A DNA stretch of 15,066 nt from Bacteroidales bacterium (GTDB lineage: Bacteria; Bacteroidota; Bacteroidia; Bacteroidales; UBA7960): contig SLPR01000028.1 of assembly GCA_007131895.1 (NCBI GenBank), forward strand, positions 1 to 15,066, written 5' to 3'. The notes under the pieces were generated by a model. The model did no database searches. It was not told the DNA's origin and saw only the letters and a list, made by a program, of their open reading frames with translations. A program made the position numbers and the translations under genes. Below, in pieces: positions 1 through 6,330 of the stretch (within the stretch, counting starts at the first letter, position 1; each line of letters opens with the position of its first letter).

Positions 1-1
1 A

Positions 2-655
2 GAGGCACAGCGGGTTGCACTGGCGCGCACACTGGCATCTGACCCCGAAGTACTGCTGCTGGATGAACCCCTGGCAAGCCTGGATGTAACCCTGCGACTT
101 GAACTTCGGGAGCTGCTCAAGGAAATCAATCAAAGCGGAAAGTCCATCATTCACGTCACCCATGACTATATGGAAGCTGCCACCCTCAGCAAAACCATTG
201 CCGTAATCGAAAAAGGCGAATTGTTACAATGGGGCAGACCCGATGAGGTTTTCGGAAAACCGGTTTCCGAGTTTGTGGCCCGCTTCAGCGGTATAAAAAA
301 CATCTTCCAGTGCAGTTTTGACCCCAGTGAACAACACAACGGATTGTTTCAGGGCAAAAGCCCCAACGGAATACCCATTAAGTTGCTCGACCCTCCTGTA
401 AATGATACTGCCCACCTGATGATACCCGGGGAAGATATCATAGTTTCAGAACAAGAGCTGGAAACCAGCGCCACCAATCAATACAATGGTTACATAAAGG
501 AGGTTTATACCCTGAATCATGGGGTGGAACTGATGGTAAGTGCAGGAGAAAACTTTTCTGTTATTGTAAGTAAAAAGTCGGTGCATAGCCTGAATTTACA
601 ACCAGGCAAGAAGGTATGGATCAGTTTTAAAGCCTCTGCAGTAAAGCAATTATAA
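2..655 (+). CDS. ABC transporter ATP-binding protein, molybdate/tungstate type (5' end outside window)
   Basis: This is the C-terminal 217 residues of an ATPase that powers an inner-membrane importer; the Walker A half lies upstream of the window. The visible part starts inside the ABC signature (E-A-Q-R-V-A-L-A-R). It then shows Walker B (LLLDEP), the D-loop (ASLD) and the H-loop (HVTHD), all in frame from base 2. The tail, about the last 75 residues, reads as a TOBE domain that opens with an I-x-x-EDI-I-x-S-like stretch and ends in SFKASAVKQL. This resembles the oxyanion-binding tails of ModC/WtpC-type ATPases, so molybdate or tungstate is the likely substrate. The family call is confident and the substrate is inferred. 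The gene ends 41 bases before a sigma-54 activator on the same strand and may be cotranscribed with it. The ATG at 170 is internal, not the start. Confidence 0.85.
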   Translation, partial: EAQRVALARTLASDPEVLLLDEPLASLDVTLRLELRELLKEINQSGKSIIHVTHDYMEAATLSKTIAVIEKGELLQWGRPDEVFGKPVSEFVARFSGIKNIFQCSFDPSEQHNGLFQGKSPNGIPIKLLDPPVNDTAHLMIPGEDIIVSEQELETSATNQYNGYIKEVYTLNHGVELMVSAGENFSVIVSKKSVHSLNLQPGKKVWISFKASAVKQL

Positions 656-696
656 GGTACGTCCCACAGAACTCCTTAAAAAGAAAGGATCAAATT

Positions 697-2643
697 ATGA
701 CAAACAAAGCCAACACACAAAGAGAGATCATCAAGAAATCGCATCAGAGATGTGAAGAATATGGTGTAAACAAAGAGCAGATTTTTCCCAGCAGAATTTT
801 AAAGGGCAATGAGGTTTCCACCCATCTGGCCCGCAATGAATACCTGCTGAAAATTGCCATTCCCTTCATGGAAATCATTCATGAGTCGGTTGCCAACTCA
901 GGCTTTTTCATCCTGCTGACTGACAATGAGGGGTGCATTCTTCGTGCTGTGGGAGATCCTGAAATCATTGCCGAATCGGAAAAGCTCAACATGGTGATTG
1001 GGGCCTACATGCATGAGAAAAACATTGGCACCAATGCCATGGGTACAGCCATCAGCGAAAATCAGCCCATACAGGTAACAGCGGCAGAGCACTTTATTTC
1101 TGCCTACCACCGGTGGACCTGCTCTGCGGCCCCCATTCACAACAACAAAGGCGAAATCATAGGGAGCCTGAACCTTACCGGGGAAAGCCGCATGGTGCAT
1201 CCCCACACGCTGGGACTGGTAGTTGCTGCCGTGAGGGCAATCGAAAATCAAATCAAAGCAGATCAGGCCCAGGACAAACTCAATGAAGCATTTTCCTACA
1301 TGAAATCCATAGTGGAATCCGTTTCATCGGGCATAATGGCCCTGGATATAAATGGTAATATCAAGACCATCAACAACTGGGCAGCATCTATGCTCAACCT
1401 TAAAAAGGAAAAGTTTATCAACCATCCCATAGACAAATTGCTTCCCCTCTGGAAAGATATTATTGAGCGCTTTAAAAGAGGTGAAACTTACATGGACATG
1501 GAAACCACCTTTTACTTCAATGGGAATAAGGAACGATATGACTTGAGTGCTTATCCAATTCTTGACACCCAACAGCAAATCATCGGGATGGTATTGGTGA
1601 TAAAAGGTATGCAGAAAATTTTCAACCTTGTAAACAAGTATACCGGAATGCGGGCCCATTATAATTTTGATGACATTATTGGCGAAAACCCGGAGTTTGG
1701 CCAGGTTATCGATCATGCCGAAAAAATATCAGGTTCTACTTCCACTGTTTTGTTGATGGGTGAAAGCGGAACCGGCAAAGAGCTTATAGCACAGAGCATA
1801 CATAATGCAAGTCCGCGGCGCAATTCGGTTTTCATTGCTGTAAACTGTGGCGCGCTTCCTAAAGACCTTATTGAAAGTGAGTTGTTTGGTTACGAAGAGG
1901 GTGCTTTCACCGGCTCCAAAAAAGGAGGACATGCCGGTAAATTTGAGCTGGCCAACGGGGGTACCATTTTCCTGGACGAAATAGGAGAAATGCCGCTCGA
2001 TATGCAGGTCAACCTTTTGAGGGTATTGCAGGAAGGATATGTTACCCGGATTGGAGGTTCCAAAAACATCCATGTAAATGTAAGGGTGATTGCTGCCACC
2101 AAAAAGAACCTTATCGAAGAACTCAAGAAAGGAACTTTCCGCGAAGACCTTTTTTACAGGCTCAGCGTTATCCCCCTGTTTATTCCTCCCCTGAGGGAAC
2201 GGGGAAAGGACAAAAAAACTCTTTTTGACTATTTCCTCAAAGTGAAGGCCCAGAAACTTAACAAACCACTACCCCGGATTTCGCAGCAGTTGATTGATCA
2301 AATAATGAAATACGATTGGCCCGGAAATGTGAGGGAACTTGAAAACTATGTGGAAAACATTGTCAACTTCAACGGAAACAGCAGCTACAATATCATCAAT
2401 CCACCCAAAGACAATGGCGCCCATTTTGAATCCCCGGTGCTGAATTTCGACAGAATGGGAAATAACGACACCAAACCTCGGGAAGATGATTATGATTATA
2501 CCCTGGAAGAGCTTGAAAAACAAACCATAAAAGAATGTTTTCACCGAATGGATGGAAACGTTTCGCTGGTGAGCCGAAAACTCGGAATCAGCCGCACTAC
2601 GCTGTATTCAAAAATGAGAAAATACAAACTGGAGGCGAATTAA
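697..2643 (+). CDS. Sigma-54-dependent transcriptional activator, AcoR-like (GAF-PAS-AAA+-HTH)
   Basis: The product is 648 residues, normal for an AcoR-type enhancer-binding protein that remodels RNA polymerase-sigma-54 using ATP. The N-terminal sensor is GAF-like, about residues 45-190, with G-T-N-A-M-G-T at 111-117 and a C-S-A-A-P-I motif. A PAS domain follows at about 200-310. The AAA+ domain, about 323-560, has Walker A GESGTGKE at 355-362, the sigma-54 contact loop GAFTGS at 402-407 (usually GAFTGA), Walker B FLDE at 425-428, and a later FREDLFYRL and PPLRER. A Fis-type helix-turn-helix lies near 622-640. There is no receiver domain, so it probably senses a small ligand rather than a kinase. 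The start is supported by an AAGAAAGGA-like ribosome binding site. Its target is not visible. The adjacent oxyanion transporter suggests regulation of a molybdenum- or tungsten-dependent pathway, which is inference. Confidence 0.93.
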   Translation: MTNKANTQREIIKKSHQRCEEYGVNKEQIFPSRILKGNEVSTHLARNEYLLKIAIPFMEIIHESVANSGFFILLTDNEGCILRAVGDPEIIAESEKLNMVIGAYMHEKNIGTNAMGTAISENQPIQVTAAEHFISAYHRWTCSAAPIHNNKGEIIGSLNLTGESRMVHPHTLGLVVAAVRAIENQIKADQAQDKLNEAFSYMKSIVESVSSGIMALDINGNIKTINNWAASMLNLKKEKFINHPIDKLLPLWKDIIERFKRGETYMDMETTFYFNGNKERYDLSAYPILDTQQQIIGMVLVIKGMQKIFNLVNKYTGMRAHYNFDDIIGENPEFGQVIDHAEKISGSTSTVLLMGESGTGKELIAQSIHNASPRRNSVFIAVNCGALPKDLIESELFGYEEGAFTGSKKGGHAGKFELANGGTIFLDEIGEMPLDMQVNLLRVLQEGYVTRIGGSKNIHVNVRVIAATKKNLIEELKKGTFREDLFYRLSVIPLFIPPLRERGKDKKTLFDYFLKVKAQKLNKPLPRISQQLIDQIMKYDWPGNVRELENYVENIVNFNGNSSYNIINPPKDNGAHFESPVLNFDRMGNNDTKPREDDYDYTLEELEKQTIKECFHRMDGNVSLVSRKLGISRTTLYSKMRKYKLEAN

Positions 2644-2670
2644 TTTGAATAGACCTGGTTTTCGTGCTAC

Positions 2671-2717
2671 CCTGCAGAAGAAGACTGCATGCAGAAATAT
2701 CACACCGCAGGTTTTTT
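2671..2717 (+). terminator. Weak candidate terminator after the sigma-54 activator
   Basis: CCTGC at 2671-2675 can pair with GCAGG at 2707-2711, followed directly by six T at 2712-2717. The loop holds a further self-complementary CTGCATGCAG. The stem is only 5 bp and the loop is long, so this is a tentative call. It sits just before the end of the convergent glycosyltransferase gene, where a terminator for the plus-strand gene would be expected. Confidence 0.3.
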
Positions 2718-2718
2718 A

Positions 2719-3945
2719 TCAGCCACTGGTAATGGATTTGTAAATGGAATCATATTGATTGACACCATCGTCGAGGTTGAAAATCTTAATCGCCTTTTGC
2801 CTTATTTCTGTGGGGTTCAGCCTAAGCACATCTTCCATGCGCTCTATGGCCAGGTTAAATTGTTCATCAGAAAAATCCTTTAGTACAAGTCCGGCCTTTT
2901 CATCGGAAAAAAGCATATCGGTATCTCCCACGCCGGTATTGCAAATCAAGGGCAATCCCATACTCATAATCTCTGCCTGTTTGGTAGGGCTGCTGGCTCT
3001 TTTGGAAAACACCGGCCGGATAAAGAAGATGGAAACAGCAGAAAGAGAAAGATAAAGAGGCACCAGCTTTCTGGGTGCACGGGCTACTATGATATCCGAT
3101 TCGTCAATACCGTGCAGACGGGCCTTCTTCATGATAAAATCAGGTTGATCTCCTGAAATAAACAAAAAGCGGGCATTGGTAAATCTGGCTTTCAGCTTTT
3201 TATAAAACAGGAGCATTTCATCGGTCATATACCAGGTGCCTGTAGAGCCCAGGTAAGAGATGATAAAATCGCCCTGTTGAATTCCCAGTTCACTTTTTAG
3301 TGCAAGAGCTTTCTCATCGTCGACATTGTCGCGCGAAAAAAAACGGGTATCAACACAGCAGGGTATTACAGTTGTTTTGGCCGCGATTTCTTGTCCAAAC
3401 AATTCTTTAATTACACCTTTGCCATTATGCGTAAGACTCACCACTGCGTCGGCATGGGTAAAAAATTCCTTTTCTTTTTTCTTGAAATAATTGTAGATAT
3501 ACTCGTAAATGGGGTTATCCAGGTTCCACATATCACCTTCGATACGTTCATTGGCCCAGAAGCCACGCATATCAAAAACAAATTTCACATAGTGCCTGAG
3601 CTTTAAGTCAAGCCCGGCAAGCGCAGCAATATAACTGCGACAATGCACTACATCAAACTTTTCTTTGCGATGAAGCTTTCGGGAAAGTTGTTTGATTTTC
3701 AGTACATCAAGCACTTTGGAAATCCAGGGAGGGCGGGTAGAAAAGGATAGCGGACTCCAGGAAATATTGTTATCTTTTAGAATCTGCTCCACCTCAAGGG
3801 TTTCTTCCCTGGGGATCTGCTTTTTCTCACAACTGATGATATGTATCGTATGACCTTTGGCTGACAATCCCACCAGGTAGGGAATAACCTGAGAACGACC
3901 AAGTGCATCAGTCATACCATCATAAGACACATACAATACCTTCAT
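2719..3945 (-). CDS. Glycosyltransferase, GT4-like (GT-B fold)
   Basis: The product is 408 residues, typical for a GT4 enzyme that moves a sugar from a nucleotide-sugar donor to a glycan or lipid acceptor at the cytoplasmic side of the membrane. The N-terminal acceptor domain carries Y-D-G-M-T-D-A-L-G-R-S-Q at residues 8-19, a loop common in GT4 proteins of surface polysaccharide clusters. The C-terminal donor domain begins with the Y-L-G-S-T-G-T-W loop at 231-238. It includes S-K-R-A-S-S-P-T-K-Q-A-E-I-M-S-M-G-L-P at 314-332, the usual nucleotide-sugar binding region with E325. No signal peptide or transmembrane segment is visible. The gene stands alone, converges on the sigma-54 activator, and has no sugar-biosynthesis neighbours here, so donor and acceptor cannot be named. 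No strong ribosome binding site is seen, as is common in Bacteroidota. Confidence 0.88.
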   Translation of the reverse strand: MKVLYVSYDGMTDALGRSQVIPYLVGLSAKGHTIHIISCEKKQIPREETLEVEQILKDNNISWSPLSFSTRPPWISKVLDVLKIKQLSRKLHRKEKFDVVHCRSYIAALAGLDLKLRHYVKFVFDMRGFWANERIEGDMWNLDNPIYEYIYNYFKKKEKEFFTHADAVVSLTHNGKGVIKELFGQEIAAKTTVIPCCVDTRFFSRDNVDDEKALALKSELGIQQGDFIISYLGSTGTWYMTDEMLLFYKKLKARFTNARFLFISGDQPDFIMKKARLHGIDESDIIVARAPRKLVPLYLSLSAVSIFFIRPVFSKRASSPTKQAEIMSMGLPLICNTGVGDTDMLFSDEKAGLVLKDFSDEQFNLAIERMEDVLRLNPTEIRQKAIKIFNLDDGVNQYDSIYKSITSG

Positions 3946-4013
3946 TCCATAAAATAATTATATCCCGGAAATTACTCTGCATATATAGTAAATATCTGCC
4001 TGATAAAATCCAT

Positions 4014-4021
4014 CAAAAATA
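4014..4021 (-). promoter_or_regulatory. Candidate -7 element for the glycosyltransferase gene
   Basis: Read on the minus strand this is TATTTTTG, a full match to the Bacteroidota -7 consensus TAnnTTTG. It lies about 68 bases upstream of the start codon. I do not see a clear -33 TTTG at the usual distance, so support rests on the -7 match and position alone. Confidence 0.4.
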
Positions 4022-4213
4022 AACAACTTTTACCATACATTGCCGATTTTATGCATGTAATTGCATCTCAATTAGTGACAGAAAAATTATAACATAAATT
4101 TAACATCTGGCTTATCCAGATGAAGCATGCTGTTGATCAATCCTTTACATAAACCTCTTTCAGCAAATAAAACATTCGTTTATTTATGTAATGATTTTTT
4201 AATAACAATGGTT

Positions 4214-4221
4214 TATATTTG
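4214..4221 (+). promoter_or_regulatory. Candidate -7 element for the small basic protein gene
   Basis: TATATTTG fully matches the Bacteroidota consensus TAnnTTTG. It ends 42 bases before the ATG at 4264, which gives a short leader of about 35 bases. A T-rich run at 4194-4199 lies near the -33 position but is not an exact TTTG. The fit of promoter, leader length and ribosome binding site supports the small downstream gene. Confidence 0.5.
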
Positions 4222-4263
4222 CAATTGGGACAATTGATTATATTCATTTAAAGAAGCTTTGTT

Positions 4264-4440
4264 ATGAGCATATTAAAAAAGAATACACTAAGACTGAAAG
4301 CGCATTTGCGAAGAAATTTTGTGGGAAAAACAATTTCCCATCAACTCCTGTTTAGAAAGCTAACCAGAGAAAACAAAGAACAAAGAGCCAACATGGAGAT
4401 GTGGGAGAATTACCTTAACTTTACACGGCTCGATTTTTAG
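4264..4440 (+). CDS. Small basic protein of unknown function (58 aa)
   Basis: An open frame of 58 codons plus TAG begins with MSILKKNTLRLKAHLRR and ends NFTRLDF. It is strongly basic: 13 Lys/Arg against 5 acidic residues, most of the charge in the first 41 residues. It has no signal peptide, no transmembrane segment, no Cys and no metal motif. Three things argue that it is real: an AAAGAAG ribosome binding site ending 7 bases before the ATG, a matching TAnnTTTG element upstream, and an imperfect hairpin with a T tract downstream. I do not recognise the family. The charge suggests binding to nucleic acid or to the ribosome, or a membrane-surface helix, but nothing in the sequence decides this. 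It stands alone between divergent and codirectional gaps. Confidence 0.55.
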   Translation: MSILKKNTLRLKAHLRRNFVGKTISHQLLFRKLTRENKEQRANMEMWENYLNFTRLDF

Positions 4441-4480
4441 TCAGCAAAGATCCTGGAATTATTTTGGGGCCTTGAAAAAT

Positions 4481-4537
4481 ACACCAGTCTGTTTGTCCGG
4501 TTAATAACCGATAATAGAAATCAGCTGGGTGTTTTTT
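4481..4537 (+). terminator. Candidate terminator after the small ORF
   Basis: ACACCAG at 4481-4487 can pair with CTGGGTGT at 4525-4532 with one bulged G. The pairing runs into a run of six T at 4532-4537, and an A tract precedes the left arm. The loop is long and contains the small palindrome at 4498-4510. It is imperfect but correctly placed 40 bases after the stop codon. Confidence 0.38.
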
Positions 4538-4674
4538 AAGGCTTTTGCATTTATTTAAACTACAGTTAATGCACATTTTGTAATATTGCATTGTCAAAAG
4601 AGTTCCGAACACGCAGGTGATTAAAATGCTGAGGGGAAGCCCAAAAAACCGGGGGTTTGAACTGTTGAAGCGTT

Positions 4675-4684
4675 TAAACGTTTA
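4675..4684. promoter_or_regulatory. TAAACGTTTA palindrome, possible LacI-family operator
   Basis: This 10-bp perfect palindrome is centred on CG. It shares the AAACGTTT core with the operator-like palindrome upstream of the sus operon. It lies 127 bases before the alkaline phosphatase start. The same 8-base core also occurs inside the sigma-54 activator coding region at 2556-2563, so the core alone is weak evidence. Confidence 0.25.
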
Positions 4685-4811
4685 GAAGTATTTACGCAGG
4701 GTACGTCATAACAAATTCAAAATGGGAAGCTACTCCAACAAGCAATCAAAAGAATAAAACAAACATAAATATAACTTACCAATATAATCTCACCTTAAAT
4801 TTTTGAGCAAA

Positions 4812-6269
4812 ATGAAAATCAACAGGATTAATTATTTTACAATCTGGGCAGTAGTGTTTTCAATGTTTATTACTTCCTGCAACTTATCAGGACAAACAGA
4901 CGAAAACCAACTACCCAAACCTAAGAATATCATCATTTTTGTAAGCGACGGGATGGGCTATGAGCACGTGCGTGCGACCAATTTTTTCAATCATGGCGAG
5001 GATAATGCACAGTTGTATGAACAGGATGATTGGGTGCAGTATGCCATGGCCACCTATTCTTCGGTGGTTTCTGTAAGAGATGGAGATACGGTTTACAGTG
5101 CGGGTTACAACCCCCGCCTGGCGGCCAACGATTACGAATATATAAAGAGTGATTATACAGATTCAGGAGCAGCTGGTACCAGCCTTTCAACAGGCAAAAA
5201 ATCCTACAACGGGACCATTGGCATCGGAGTAAAAGGAGATACCCTTATCCACATGAGTCAGGCAGCCAAAGCTTTGGGTAAAGCCATCGGAGTTGTATCC
5301 AGCGTTCCCCTTAGTCATGCTACTCCTGCAGCATTTGTTGCACATAATGAACACCGAAACAATTATGCACAAATAGCCCAATACATGCTTTTCCATACTG
5401 CAACCGATGTAATTATGGCGCCTGGCAACCCCGATTTTGACGACAATGGTCGGCCTGTTGAAGGCAATCCGCGCTATGTGGGTGGACAAGAAGTATGGGA
5501 CTTGCTCAAAGCCAATGACAACAGAACTGTTTTCGGCACCACAGAAGCTACTTTCAGGGCGCAGGATGCATCAGGAAACGGGCAACCCGACCCCTGGACC
5601 CTCATCCAGACCCGAGAAGAATTTCAGCAATTGGCCTCCGGAAATACACCCCGCAGAGTGCTGGGCGTACCCCAGGTGCATGCTACCCTGCAACAGGGTC
5701 GTGATGCTGTTGAAGGACACTCTATGCCCTTTCAGACTCCCTTTAACGAAAACGTACCTACCCTGGAGGAGATGACCAAAGCCGCCATCAATGTACTTAG
5801 CCAGAACAATAACGGCTTCTTTGTGATGGTAGAAGGTGGTGCTGTGGACTGGGCAAGCCACAACAATGACTCAGCAAGGATGATAGAAGAACAGACAGAT
5901 TTTAACAATGCAGTAAAAGCTGCCATAGAATGGGTAGAAAAGCACAGCAGCTGGGAAGAAACCCTTATTATTGTTACCAGCGACCATGAATGTGGCTATC
6001 TCACCGGTCCCGGTGAACCAGACCCCATCTACGGACCTGTCACCAATAACGGACAAGGCAATTTACCGGGCATGCAATGGCACTTCGGCAGCCATACCAA
6101 CGTACTGGTGCCCTTCTATGCCAAAGGCACCGGAGCAGAATTGTTCAACCTGGTGGCAAGACAAACCGATCCACAATACGGCCCCTTTATTGAAAACACC
6201 GACATGGCAAGCCTGGTATTTCTCATGTGGGGAAAACCGGAAATAAGGGTGCATAAGATGAATAAGTAG
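4812..6269 (+). CDS. Alkaline phosphatase, PhoA family, lipoprotein
   Basis: This enzyme releases phosphate from organic monoesters outside the cytoplasm. It has 485 residues counted from the ATG at 4812. A TTG nine bases upstream is in frame, but the ATG gives a standard signal sequence ending in the lipobox I-T-S-C with Cys23. The PhoA metal and catalytic set is visible. It includes D46 in SDGMG, nucleophile S118 in T-D-S-G-A-A-G, H169 and T171 in S-H-A-T-P-A-A-F, and E341, D346 and H350 in E-G-G-A-V-D-W-A-S-H. It also includes D391-H392 in T-S-D-H-E and H428 in H-T-N-V. His at 169, where the E. coli enzyme has Asp153, is common in other members of the family. The gene is monocistronic, converges on the sus operon and ends at a strong terminator. 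No phosphate-regulation site was recognised. Confidence 0.93.
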   Translation: MKINRINYFTIWAVVFSMFITSCNLSGQTDENQLPKPKNIIIFVSDGMGYEHVRATNFFNHGEDNAQLYEQDDWVQYAMATYSSVVSVRDGDTVYSAGYNPRLAANDYEYIKSDYTDSGAAGTSLSTGKKSYNGTIGIGVKGDTLIHMSQAAKALGKAIGVVSSVPLSHATPAAFVAHNEHRNNYAQIAQYMLFHTATDVIMAPGNPDFDDNGRPVEGNPRYVGGQEVWDLLKANDNRTVFGTTEATFRAQDASGNGQPDPWTLIQTREEFQQLASGNTPRRVLGVPQVHATLQQGRDAVEGHSMPFQTPFNENVPTLEEMTKAAINVLSQNNNGFFVMVEGGAVDWASHNNDSARMIEEQTDFNNAVKAAIEWVEKHSSWEETLIIVTSDHECGYLTGPGEPDPIYGPVTNNGQGNLPGMQWHFGSHTNVLVPFYAKGTGAELFNLVARQTDPQYGPFIENTDMASLVFLMWGKPEIRVHKMNK

Positions 6270-6284
6270 CACTTTTGTTTCTAT

Positions 6285-6330
6285 GATAACATTACAAAAA
6301 AGGAGGTTTGCGCCTCCTTTTTTTGTTATC
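6285..6330. terminator. Bidirectional intrinsic terminator between alkaline phosphatase and the sus operon
   Basis: AGGAGG at 6301-6306 pairs with CCTCCT at 6313-6318 around a six-base loop. The stem is extended by the A tract at 6296-6300 against the T tract at 6319-6324. An outer GATAAC at 6285-6290 is matched by GTTATC at 6325-6330, which overlaps the end of the GH13 stop codon. The flanking A and T runs give a U tract on both strands, fitting two convergent genes. Confidence 0.88.

Larger units (their letters stand above)
3946..4263. other. Divergent intergenic region between the glycosyltransferase and the small ORF
   Basis: This AT-rich, non-coding stretch of 318 bases holds one promoter-like element for each flanking gene. 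It also holds a 7-bp perfect inverted repeat, CATCTGG at 4104-4110 and CCAGATG at 4116-4122, with a 5-base spacer. There is no T tract after the repeat on either strand, so it does not look like a terminator. I see no other gene in it. Confidence 0.6.
4441..4811. other. Non-coding region upstream of the alkaline phosphatase gene
   Basis: About 370 bases hold no convincing gene. They contain the candidate terminator of the small ORF, a tight palindrome CGGTTAATAACCG at 4498-4510, and a short AAACC-ggg-GGTTT hairpin at 4646-4658. They also contain a TAAACGTTTA palindrome at 4675-4684. The last 70 bases before the start codon are A-rich. I find no full match to TAnnTTTG close to the phosphatase start; TAATATTG near 4581-4588 differs at one position and would imply a leader of over 200 bases. 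Confidence 0.5.

Noticed and set aside
2556..2563. AAACGTTT as a third LacI-type operator
   Set aside because: It falls within the helix-turn-helix coding region of the sigma-54 activator, far from any promoter, and shows that this core also occurs by chance.
4421..4612. Minus-strand open frame of 63 codons in the non-coding region
   Set aside because: It overlaps the 3' end of the small plus-strand gene and the candidate terminator, has no promoter or ribosome binding site that I can see, and resembles no known protein.
4803..4811. TTG at 4803 as the alkaline phosphatase start
   Set aside because: The ATG at 4812 gives a standard lipoprotein signal and neither start has a clear Shine-Dalgarno sequence, so the ATG is preferred.
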